Below, piece after piece: positions 51,750 through 59,602 of a stretch of DNA of 64,000 bases; position 1 is the first letter of the stretch; each line of letters begins with the position of its first letter. This DNA is from DATFNI01 sp963712305. Lineage in GTDB: Bacteria; Bacteroidota; Rhodothermia; Balneolales; DATFMH01. The notes under the pieces were generated by a model that was not told the origin of the DNA, ran no database searches, and saw only the letters and a program-made list of their open reading frames with translations. The position numbers and the translations under genes are program-made. The DNA is taken from assembly GCA_963712305.1 (NCBI GenBank), contig CAVQHI010000001.1, positions 930,001 to 994,000 on the forward strand, in the 5' to 3' direction.

Positions 51750-51935
51750 ATGAAAGATCTCAATAGATTAGGAGTAGTTGAATTGGAAGAATAATTCCAT
51801 TCAAGCAACACCAATGGAGGATGTGGCGGATTTTTATCATACTCGTGACTGTTTTAACAGTTTCAGCTGGTTGCCGCAGCTGGTCAGCACATAAAAAAAG
51901 GTGTTAGGACGCTATCGGCGATGCTCAGTTCTTAA
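51750..51935 (+). pseudogene. Double-glycine precursor peptide gene interrupted by stop codons
   Basis: AAGAGGA (51737-51743) places a ribosome site just before ATG 51750. The frame reads MKDLNRLGVVELEE, then TAA at 51792, then FHSSNTNGGCGGFLSYS, a TGA at 51846, a TAA at 51855 and VAAAGQHIKKGVRTLSAMLS to the final stop at 51933. The start resembles double-glycine leaders, and the NTNGG at positions 20-24 would be the cleavage site with a C-starting core. A C39 exporter and HlyD gene lie downstream. A pseudogene, or a deposit of reading errors, is likely. Confidence 0.6.
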
Positions 51936-52214
51936 TGGAGACTGAAAATGGAAAATTGAATTAAGAATAGATAAATTAAGTTTGGAATTAGATAACCGGT
52001 GAACTAGCAAATATATTTGCTGGAGCACCATCTGCCGATTCAATGGATTTTGGAATGAATAAGCGTCTTACTATCCGATACAACACTTGTTGTAGAGTGG
52101 GTTATATAAACTGAAACTAGTGCTCCTGTCCCCGAGGCGAGGTTAGTGGAATGGAAAGACCAGTGCTCGGCTGGAGTCTTCATTTGGAATAAGTCAAGTT
52201 TTATTATAAAATGA
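51935..52214 (+). pseudogene. Frame-disrupted ORF, unknown product
   Basis: The ATG at 51935 overlaps the last stop of the leader frame (TAATG). The same frame contains four stops (51962, 51968, 51977, 51989) and then 38 open codons with ANIFAGAPSADSMDFGMNKR and RYNTCCRVGYIN. In another frame KIELRIDKLSLELDN is open before a TGA, and after 52110 TETSAPVPEARLVEW, then KDQCSAGVFIWNKSS, is open to 52214. The pieces read as one protein broken by at least two frameshifts. No family was recognised. Confidence 0.5.
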
Positions 52215-52246
52215 GGGAGTCAAAATAGACTATACAATATAATTAA

Positions 52247-52959
52247 GTTAGCTCTTATATAATACTGACCTATTTGCCAATTTTTTTAGTTGGCGGAATA
52301 ATTCAGATTATATTAAATAAAAGATTAAATTTGCAGAATACATATAAAAAATGCCACAAGTTTATATTAAAGCAATTAACGAGATGAAATCTATATTAAT
52401 ATCCGGACAAGTACAAATTAACATCACTAAAATATATTTTTACAGAAAAATAAGCATTTACACCGATATTAAATAATTTGCCGAATAGTTTCTTTATTTG
52501 CATATAACTTCTCTCTTTCAAATAATATTATCCTCATTTTTTCAACATAAACAATACATGACATACCCATTAATGGTAATCTAGAGTTGAGATATTTCAA
52601 AAGCCTCATTATAACAGGAATTGTCGGATCATGTAATAAGTATTTCCGAGGAAATAATATTCAGAGGCCTTTTATTAAGCTATACACAAAAATAATTCAA
52701 TAATATATACATATCCATAATAGTTAGATCTTTCTTTTTTTCTGTTGGACATACATCATATCACAATATTATAACATATCTGATAGCATTTTTGGGCGGC
52801 TTGGCAATGTCAATATCATATTTATCGTACAATAATGTATCCTACCCTAATTGGAATTCATTTTCGGTATTTAACATTTTTAATTTTATATTTACAAATA
52901 ATGACCTAAAAAAAGGGGTAAATAGATCCAAAAGGTTAAAGATATTACCTATCAAATAG
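52247..52959 (+). pseudogene. Broken CPBP-family (type II CAAX/ABi) membrane protease gene
   Basis: Three fragments in three frames. 52247-52387: YLPIFLVGGIIQIILNKRLN, a first membrane helix. 52473-52628: ICRIVSLFAYNFSLSNN, a stop at 52548, then LELRYFKSLIITGIVG. 52633-52959: ISEEIIFRGLLLSYTQK, a stop at 52693, then FFFSVGHTSYHN and AFLGGLAMSISYLSY to a TAG at 52957. EEIIFRG is CPBP motif 1 and FSVGH motif 2; motif 3 (HxxxN) reads FNIFN, so the His is lost. Such proteins often serve in bacteriocin processing or immunity. The gene cannot make a full protein as written. Confidence 0.75.
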
Positions 52960-53061
52960 GTTTTGAAGTGAATTGATTAATGACCTGAAATTACATTTTT
53001 CATTGCGTGTAACATTTTCTTCCCAAAAAATATTTTAAAATCAAGAGAGACGCGCTGAGTC

Positions 53062-54285
53062 ATGAAGAAGCACTTGTTTCCTAAGGAGATTGTAGAGTAT
53101 TCATCTGAGTACCATTTATGGAAAAACTCTGTAAAATCTCAGATTTTATACAGTTCCGTGGTAATAATTCTGATTATGATATTACTACTTCTTCCCTATC
53201 TAAAAATTGATGTTAGTGTATCGAGCAGAGGGATTATTCGACCTCTTGTGGAAAAGAATACAATTACCTCTCTTGTATCAGGAAAAATAGTCACATTACG
53301 CGTAAAAGAGAACCAGAGAGTACATAAAGACGATATTATCGCTACCGTTGAATCTTCTGAGATTCGCGCCAAGCTGTTGCTAAAAAAAACACAGGAAGAA
53401 AAGCTCAACCCCCATATTAGCGATTTAAAATTGCTTATCAGTGTAGATTCGTCCTCTGTACTTTCCGGTAATATTTTGGAGAAACTAAAATCCCCGGTAT
53501 ATCGGCAGTCATTTATACATTTTAGCAAAACTCTGCAAAAAATCAGGCGACAAATCCTAAACAAAGAGCGGTTATACAAGCAGAATAAATATTTATACAG
53601 CAAAAACGCAGTGAGTAAATCTGAATACCAAAAGAGTAAATACGATTTGTCCCTGGTCCGAAATGCATTTGACGTTCAATTTGCCGAGCAGGTTAGTCAG
53701 TGGCAACTCAAACTGGAACAGGATCAACAAGAACTGAATAAACTCGCCGGAACCCGAAAAGAATTGCTCACTAAAATGAAGCAGTATACCATCAGAGCTC
53801 CGATTGCTGGAACTATTCAGTCTCTGGCCGGACTATCCTCCGGAAGTTACTTGTACCCCAATCAAAAGCTCGCTGAAATATCACCTGATACCGGACTTAT
53901 CGCTGAATGCTATGTCACACCCAAAGATATCGGGTTACTGAAAAATGGAATGAAAGGAAAGTTTCAAATAGATGCCTTTGATTACAATCAGTGGGGGACC
54001 ATTGAGGGACATATTTCTGAGATATCCAGCGATGTAACCATGGCGAATAATCAACCTGTGTTCAAAGTAAGATGCATATTGAATCAACCTTTTTTAGCAC
54101 TTAAAAATGGTTTTCGGGGATACATAAAAAAGGGAATGACGCTTCAGGGGCGTTTTATCATTATAAAAAGAAGTGTCCTTCAACTATTAAATGATCGTGT
54201 AAATGATTGGTTAAATCCGCTCTGGAACACTGCACATGACAATGGCATCCAAAGCTCAACTAAACCTGCTGCCCGAGGGACCTGA
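53062..54285 (+). CDS. HlyD-family secretion accessory protein
   Basis: 407 residues. One membrane helix near residues 28-50 (SSVVIILIMILLLLPYL), then a membrane-fusion-protein periplasmic part: biotinyl-like half ITSLVSGKIVTLRVKENQRV, a coiled coil (LQKIRRQILNKERLYKQNKY) and the returning lipoyl half with RAPIAGTIQSLAGLSSGSY. It pairs with the ABC exporter 31 bp downstream to make a bacteriocin export complex across the envelope. The gene is intact and keeps good family length. No ribosome site better than GAGAG is seen. Confidence 0.92.
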   Translation: MKKHLFPKEIVEYSSEYHLWKNSVKSQILYSSVVIILIMILLLLPYLKIDVSVSSRGIIRPLVEKNTITSLVSGKIVTLRVKENQRVHKDDIIATVESSEIRAKLLLKKTQEEKLNPHISDLKLLISVDSSSVLSGNILEKLKSPVYRQSFIHFSKTLQKIRRQILNKERLYKQNKYLYSKNAVSKSEYQKSKYDLSLVRNAFDVQFAEQVSQWQLKLEQDQQELNKLAGTRKELLTKMKQYTIRAPIAGTIQSLAGLSSGSYLYPNQKLAEISPDTGLIAECYVTPKDIGLLKNGMKGKFQIDAFDYNQWGTIEGHISEISSDVTMANNQPVFKVRCILNQPFLALKNGFRGYIKKGMTLQGRFIIIKRSVLQLLNDRVNDWLNPLWNTAHDNGIQSSTKPAARGT

Positions 54286-54316
54286 GATATAATCGTGAAT
54301 TGATAACCATCAAGAG

Positions 54317-56494
54317 ATGAACGTTAGCCATAAGAAGATCGGAATCAAACAGCATGATATTACAGATTGCGGGGCGGCCTGTCTCGCATCGATAGCTTCA
54401 CATTATGATCTGAAACTACCCATATCGCGGATTCGTCAATATGCTTCCACGGATAAAAAAGGAACAAATATATTGGGCATGATTGAAGCCGCAGAAAAAA
54501 TCGGGTTCATGGCGAAGGGAGTTAAAGGTGGTTTCGACAGTCTATTCAAAATTCCGGTGCCGGCCATTGCACACGTGAAGGTCAAAGATGTCTTGCATCA
54601 TTTTGTTGTTTTATACAAAGCTACAAAAAAGTATATACGTGTTATGGATCCCGCTGATGGGAAATTACATGACCTTTCACATCAGGAATTCAAAAACCAG
54701 TGGACCGGCGTTCTGATTTTGCTTGTGCCTGATGAAGCTTTTGAGACTGGAAACAGGAAAGTTTCCATCATCAGCCGGCTTTGGTATTTAATGAAACCAC
54801 ATCGGGCTGTTATGATTCAGGCTCTATTTGGGGCTGCTGTATTCACTATCATTGGTCTGACAACAGCCATTTATGTTCAATTGATTGTAGATCATGTGCT
54901 GACGGAGGGTAATGATAATCTTCTGAATCTGCTGAGCACCATAATGATTGGTTTGCTCATCCTGCAGATATTCATCGGTGCGACTAAAACTGTTTTTACT
55001 TTAAAAACCGGGCAACAGATTGATGCTCGTCTGATTCTCGGGTACTACAAACATTTGATTCGACTCCCGCAGCGCTTCTTTGACACTATGCAGGTTGGCG
55101 AGATTGTCTCGCGCATAAACGACGCTGTAAAAATCCGGGTATTCATCAATAATGTTGCCATTAATCTCGCAGTCAATTTCTTCATCATACTTTTTTCTTT
55201 CGGGCTGATGTTCACCTATTACTGGAAGCTCGGTTTGGTTATGTCACTTATCATCCCGGCTTACGGCATCGTATACCTGATCACAAACCGTCTGAATAAG
55301 AAAACTCAGCGCAGTTTAATGGAAGATGCAGCATCGCTCGAATCTCAACTTGTAGAATCACTGAATGCTGTTTCAACAATCAAACAATTTGGGTTGGAAG
55401 ATTTCGCAAACATAAAGACCGAAACCAGATTCATTCGGTTGTTGAAAAGTGTGTACCAATCTGGTGTTAATTCTGTTTTTTCAAGTAACAGCACCCAGTT
55501 TTTCTCGCGGCTTTTCACAATTATTTTATTATGGTGCGGTGGGTATTATGTTCTTGATGGTCTGATAACACCGGGAGAATTGCTCTCATTCTACGCCATT
55601 GTCGGTTACTTCACAGGACCTGTCGGGCAATTGATCGGAATGAATAAAACAATTCAGGATGCTATGATTGCTTCCGACCGCTTATTTGAAATAATGGATT
55701 TGGATAAAGAAAAAGAAAATAACCGGGTTGATCTGACGCCTGAACTAATCGGTGATATTGTTTTCAACGATGTAAAGTTTCGCTATGGATCCAGAGCCAC
55801 TGTTTTCGAGAAATTAAATCTTGTTATTCCCAATGGACAGGTAACGGCATTCGTAGGTGAAAGCGGCTCCGGTAAAACGACCCTGATTAATATACTTCAG
55901 AAACTATATCCCTTATCATCGGGCAAGGTTTTCATTGGTGATCTAAACCTGGATTATATCGGTATCCGGAGTCTTCGCAAGCATATATCTGTTGTACCGC
56001 AAAGAATCGATCTGTTTGCAGGAAATGTGGTCGATAATATTGCAGTTGGTGAGACGGAAGCCGATATGAAGCGCATCGTTTCGATCTGTAATAAACTGGG
56101 GATCATCAAGTTCATTGAAAATCTACCTAACGGCTTTGAAACATATCTCGGCGAAAACGGAGCCAGTCTTTCAGGCGGTGAAAAACAACGGATAGCTATA
56201 TCCAGGGCCTTGTATAAAGAACCTGAAATACTAATCATGGATGAGGCAACATCATCACTCGATTCCTCTTCTGAGCAATACGTTCATCACATGATTCAAT
56301 ATTTGCGTTCCCGCGGGAAAACGGTGATCCTAATCACCCACCGTCTGAGTTCTGTGCTACACGCAGATAAAATCTGTGTCTTAGACAACGGCCGACTTGT
56401 TGAAGAAGGAGATCATCATCAATTACTTGATAAAGAAGGACATTATCTCAAACTGTGGCAACAACAAATGGGTGTAACGAATTATGAATTTTGA
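54317..56494 (+). CDS. Peptidase-containing ABC exporter (PCAT, C39 type)
   Basis: 725 residues. N-terminal C39 peptidase: catalytic Cys18 in HDITDCGAACLAS, His95 in HHFVVLY and Asp111 in VMDPADG. Six membrane helices follow in the exporter domain (about 160-450). The ATPase has GESGSGKTTLINIL (Walker A), LSGGEKQRIAIS (signature) and EILIMDEATSSLD (Walker B). The protein cuts double-glycine leaders and exports the core peptide. All key residues are present, in contrast to its putative substrates upstream. The last residues NYEF and the stop are made from repeat sequence. Confidence 0.96.
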   Translation: MNVSHKKIGIKQHDITDCGAACLASIASHYDLKLPISRIRQYASTDKKGTNILGMIEAAEKIGFMAKGVKGGFDSLFKIPVPAIAHVKVKDVLHHFVVLYKATKKYIRVMDPADGKLHDLSHQEFKNQWTGVLILLVPDEAFETGNRKVSIISRLWYLMKPHRAVMIQALFGAAVFTIIGLTTAIYVQLIVDHVLTEGNDNLLNLLSTIMIGLLILQIFIGATKTVFTLKTGQQIDARLILGYYKHLIRLPQRFFDTMQVGEIVSRINDAVKIRVFINNVAINLAVNFFIILFSFGLMFTYYWKLGLVMSLIIPAYGIVYLITNRLNKKTQRSLMEDAASLESQLVESLNAVSTIKQFGLEDFANIKTETRFIRLLKSVYQSGVNSVFSSNSTQFFSRLFTIILLWCGGYYVLDGLITPGELLSFYAIVGYFTGPVGQLIGMNKTIQDAMIASDRLFEIMDLDKEKENNRVDLTPELIGDIVFNDVKFRYGSRATVFEKLNLVIPNGQVTAFVGESGSGKTTLINILQKLYPLSSGKVFIGDLNLDYIGIRSLRKHISVVPQRIDLFAGNVVDNIAVGETEADMKRIVSICNKLGIIKFIENLPNGFETYLGENGASLSGGEKQRIAISRALYKEPEILIMDEATSSLDSSSEQYVHHMIQYLRSRGKTVILITHRLSSVLHADKICVLDNGRLVEEGDHHQLLDKEGHYLKLWQQQMGVTNYEF

Positions 56495-56534
56495 GTTTTA
56501 AGTTTTGAATTATGAATTATGAATTATGAATTTT
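56484..56534. repeat. TGAATTA 7-bp tandem tract
   Basis: GAATTATGAATTTTGAG followed by GAATTAT repeated with exact 7-bp period. The PCAT stop is inside it. Confidence 0.85.
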
Positions 56535-56971
56535 ACAGAAAATGTGCATCTGTAGCTTGAACCAGGATTAAAGTGATAAGTCGGATGGAGATGATGGAAA
56601 ACAGCTCAGGCTGTTCTGACTTTTTCTTCCCTCTATGGAGGATTAAGGTGGGTGTTCAACCCAACGGTTCATTCTTCTACGATCCTCTCCATGGTAAACG
56701 TTACGTTAACACCCCCGTTAGTCCCCTCGAGGGGACAGATCGCTAATTTCCCCCTAGAGGGAGGTATAGGTGGGTGTCAACCGAGCGTTTACATTGCTTG
56801 AAGAACGGATTCATAATGAATCGCCATTTAACACCCCTATCGTCCCCTCCAAGGGACTGAAGAATCAGTAACCTCGGTAATAATTTTGCAGCAGCAAATG
56901 AACTATTGAAGCTGTGCTTCCCGAATTACGTTCCCATGCAGAGCGTGGGAACGAGGAAAAAGACACCTAAC
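56535..56971. repeat. Gene-free interval with dispersed GGTGGGTGTTCAACC-type and CGTTCCCA repeats
   Basis: Several mirrored blocks (TCCCCTCGAGGGGA, TTCCCCCTAGAGGGAGG and GGTGGGTGTCAACC) and, at 56929-56953, CGTTCCCATGC with GCGTGGGAACG, a hairpin of 11 bp with one wobble. The hairpin resembles a dispersed repeat known from many bacteria and could end transcription between the convergent genes on either side. Confidence 0.6.
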
Positions 56972-57880
56972 CTACAACCTAATGCTCCATCCGATACCGC
57001 CTCCAACATCTGAAGACGACTCACTAAGGCCAAAGGAAATATTGGCATTCAGTGCGATGTTTTTCGTCAAAAAATGTCCGATGCCGATACCCAGGCTCAT
57101 GGGTGGATCATATCCATCCATAATTCGGGTATATCCTGTGAAGATACTTGAAATAAGCCACTTACTATTTTGAAAAGATTTACCAAGTCCCAGCGCAAAG
57201 CTTAATGGATCTTTAAAGTTAAGGTCCGGCATATCACCAAGATGCCAGTACATGGCATCGGCAGTAATAAAAAACGTACCGAAACGCTGGGTCGCAGACA
57301 ATCCTGCGCCAAAATCCCATGCTCCCGTACCAAAGCCGGTTTCAGGTTTGGCGAGAGGTATCTTGGTGCTGGCATTCAGATAAAGTGATGTTGTAGTCAA
57401 TGTACCTGGTGTCAGTCTTACTGACAGGTACATGTTAGGATCGCTGAAACCGAATTTATTATAGGAAACGGTGTCTTCCAGAGGTACGGCCTTTTCTGCA
57501 ACTTTAGTGGATGTTGTTGATGTCATGGTACTCATTTGTCCATGACTCCCCTTGCCTCTGCCCTTTCCCGCGTCGCTTACGGTTCCGCTCTGGGGTCCGC
57601 CGGTTGGGATATAACCAACGCCACTGTACGATATCCATGGGGTATTTTGGACCATATATGGCACGTTAAGAGAAATACTTACCCCGCGTCCTGCTATACG
57701 AAATCCATTAGTCAGGTAAAAGCTGTTGGTAGATCTCTCAAAAAAATAGGTGCCGGTCGTGTATTGGCCGCTACCAAAGAAGTAGACTTTTTGCCCAAAT
57801 ACGCGGCCGGCTCCCAATACCCCGGATAGTACCAATAAAACCCCCACATAACAGATGATATTAGATATACTCTGTCTCAT
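56972..57880 (-). CDS. Secreted outer-membrane beta-barrel-type protein
   Basis: About 302 residues from the ATG at 57880. Signal peptide ending RVFGQ. The mature sequence has short alternating strands with aromatic girdles (TNSFYLTNGFRIAGRGVSIS, MYLSVRLTPGTLTTTSLYLN, SKWLISSIFTGYTRIMDGY) and ends GGGIGWSIRL, the final strand of a barrel. No family was named. It is followed downstream on its strand by nothing and preceded by the Met/Gln-rich protein gene, with 51 bp between. Confidence 0.65.
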   Translation of the reverse strand: MRQSISNIICYVGVLLVLSGVLGAGRVFGQKVYFFGSGQYTTGTYFFERSTNSFYLTNGFRIAGRGVSISLNVPYMVQNTPWISYSGVGYIPTGGPQSGTVSDAGKGRGKGSHGQMSTMTSTTSTKVAEKAVPLEDTVSYNKFGFSDPNMYLSVRLTPGTLTTTSLYLNASTKIPLAKPETGFGTGAWDFGAGLSATQRFGTFFITADAMYWHLGDMPDLNFKDPLSFALGLGKSFQNSKWLISSIFTGYTRIMDGYDPPMSLGIGIGHFLTKNIALNANISFGLSESSSDVGGGIGWSIRL

Positions 57881-57931
57881 GGTATTGGTATCCGGATGAG
57901 TGAATAATAGCCTCAGTAACCGCATAAACGG

Positions 57932-58408
57932 TTACTGACTTTGTGTTGGTTGATGATCTCTGAGTCGCTTTGTCAGGCGTTCCATGGTCTGAACAGCATC
58001 ATCCATCTGGTTAGTCATGTCATGTAGTCGTTGACGAAGCCGGTTCATGTCGCTCTGCATATCACGGGTTTGCATCATTTCACGATTTTGCATCATTTGA
58101 TTCATACGTTCGCTGGCGTCTTTCATATTGCCAAGTGTATTATGCATCTGTTCTGTAAAACGATTCATCAACCGGTATTGGCTCTGTAGCTGATTATTTT
58201 GGTTTTGCTGCATCCAACGATTCATCTCCTGGTTCATACTCTGCGTACGTTCCATTAGCTGGTTCATATGCTGTAACATATCCTGCACTTGTTGCATGTG
58301 CTGCTGCATCTGTTGTTGCTGATTTCTCCCAGGTTGTTGCGCCCATACCGTCAGAGTCGCCAGTAGGAAGACGATTGTAGTGAACATCGTCATTTTCATT
58401 GTTCTCAT
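57932..58408 (-). CDS. Met/Gln-rich periplasmic coiled-coil protein
   Basis: About 158 residues. The ATG at 58408 follows CAGGAGG, and a signal peptide (FTTIVFLLATLTVWAQQ) leads to a chain unusually rich in Met, Gln and Asn, e.g. MQQHMQQVQDMLQHMNQLME and MNQMMQNREMMQTRDMQSD, all predicted helix. Met-rich periplasmic proteins often bind copper or silver, but the regular spacing here also fits a structural coiled coil. The gene precedes the beta-barrel gene in the same operon. Confidence 0.75.
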   Translation of the reverse strand: MRTMKMTMFTTIVFLLATLTVWAQQPGRNQQQQMQQHMQQVQDMLQHMNQLMERTQSMNQEMNRWMQQNQNNQLQSQYRLMNRFTEQMHNTLGNMKDASERMNQMMQNREMMQTRDMQSDMNRLRQRLHDMTNQMDDAVQTMERLTKRLRDHQPTQSQ

Positions 58409-58680
58409 CTCAGCCTCCTGAAATAGTAGTTTAAGGGGTAGTGTGAGAGAGGCCACATCTGTAATATGATGAACGTTCCGATAACCGCCCAACATTCCCG
58501 GGCTCTAATGGAGTTAATAAATATTCATTCTCGTGGAGAAATTGTGGAGAAAGACAAGAATGTCTGCCAATCTATGCGTGGTTAATCAAGCATTCGGAAT
58601 AGATACGGGCGAAAACAAGTCAAACGTCAGAACCTGATTATTTTCCGTGCTGGCATCCCTTCTACCGTTTTGCGGTAAAA

Positions 58681-59080
58681 ATGGACGTCTCGCGTGATGA
58701 AATTGATCGCCAGCTCCGGAGGCATGATGTCGACCCGCTTGATGTCGACACTGTGATTATCACTCATCTCCATACTGACCAAGCCGGTGGAATGTATCAC
58801 TTCCCTAATAGCCGATACTGGTAATGAGAACGTATTCCTTGCAGGCGATACCAGTTACAACCAGTACTCGTTATTAAAACTTCAACCTGATGGGGTGGGT
58901 CCGGATAAAAAACAGATGATCGATACACATAAAACGATACTACGTCTTGCTGAACGCGATCCCCTGATCTACCTTCCGTAACATGATCCCGAGTCTGCCG
59001 TTCGGCTTGAAAACAGGAGCGTTCTTACGATGTCAAACAGGAACAGCAATCAGCATCTTGTTCATACTCAGGCTTGCTGA
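58681..59080 (+). pseudogene. Broken MBL-fold lactonase-like gene
   Basis: From 58681 the frame reads to DVDTVIITHLHTDQAGGM, with the HxHxDH motif altered to HLHTDQ, then a stop at 58822. In a second frame FLAGDTSYNQYSLLKLQP, VGPDKKQMIDTHKTILRLAE and DPLIYLP lead to a TAA at 58979, after which HDPESAVRLEN continues. The order matches AHL-lactonase-type MBL proteins, with the central part carrying the second metal His missing. A loss of function is near certain. Confidence 0.8.
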
Positions 59081-59601
59081 TCAAGATAACTGGAGAGCGC
59101 CTTGGTGAGTTTTATAAAGTTATTGGGCAGCAGCTTCTGGATATAAGCCTCTACAGCGCTGGTCCCAATGGTACCAATCGCGCCGGTGACCCTGGCCAAA
59201 TCATCAGGCGCCAGCTCTATCTTGCCATCAAATGTTACCCGGGTACCGCGACCTCCAATGGCAGGTTCAAAGGTCGTGTTCCCGCTGCACTCTATCCGGT
59301 TTGCAAAAGCATTCGGTTCTATGGTCCAGTTACAGGTCTGTGATTGCCCCAGCCATTCGGCATAGTCGGTCCACGCGAGCATCTCAGGTGTTATGTATCG
59401 ATGCAGGAAAGACGGCAGTTTAGGCGCTGCCTGCCAGACATTGATCACTTTTACATCGCCTGAGTCCTGCTCGACCCGTTCACGCACAATTACACTTTCT
59501 ACATCATCGAGCAAGCCAACCAATTCAGGCGTTTTATCACGCATCGTCACCCATACGAGGTCAACAGGGTGTTTGATAACAGCAGTACTTTTGAAATCCA
59601 T
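59068..59601 (-). CDS. SRPBCC-like protein
   Basis: 177 residues. It reads as a START-like fold: STAVIKHPVDLVWVTMRDKT, an LPSFLHRYITPEMLAW loop, IECSGNTTFEPAIGGRGTRV and the C-terminal helix SAVEAYIQKLLPNNFIKLTK. This group binds hydrophobic ligands; the ligand is unknown. It starts two bases before the end of the epimerase gene on the same strand and is the last gene of the five-gene operon. The pseudogene on the other strand overlaps its stop. Confidence 0.8.
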   Translation of the reverse strand: MDFKSTAVIKHPVDLVWVTMRDKTPELVGLLDDVESVIVRERVEQDSGDVKVINVWQAAPKLPSFLHRYITPEMLAWTDYAEWLGQSQTCNWTIEPNAFANRIECSGNTTFEPAIGGRGTRVTFDGKIELAPDDLARVTGAIGTIGTSAVEAYIQKLLPNNFIKLTKALSSYLDQQA

Positions 59602-59602
59602 A

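Noticed and set aside
51821..51907. A 28-codon peptide MWRIFIILVTVLTVSAG... with a hydrophobic core, perhaps a lysis lipoprotein
   Set aside because: It overlaps the double-glycine frame, its only GGAGG touches the ATG directly, and the length is too short to judge. I kept the leader reading instead.
51750..52214. Stop codon recoding as an explanation of the internal stops
   Set aside because: TAA, TAG and TGA all occur as internal stops here, while all other genes in the window use them as normal stops. Frameshifts also occur, which recoding does not explain.
52469..52609. A 46-codon minus-strand frame (MRLLKYLNSRLPLMG...) inside the bacteriocin spacer
   Set aside because: The opposite strand carries the CPBP motifs in the same place. 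This frame is an antisense shadow of that pseudogene and has no own support.
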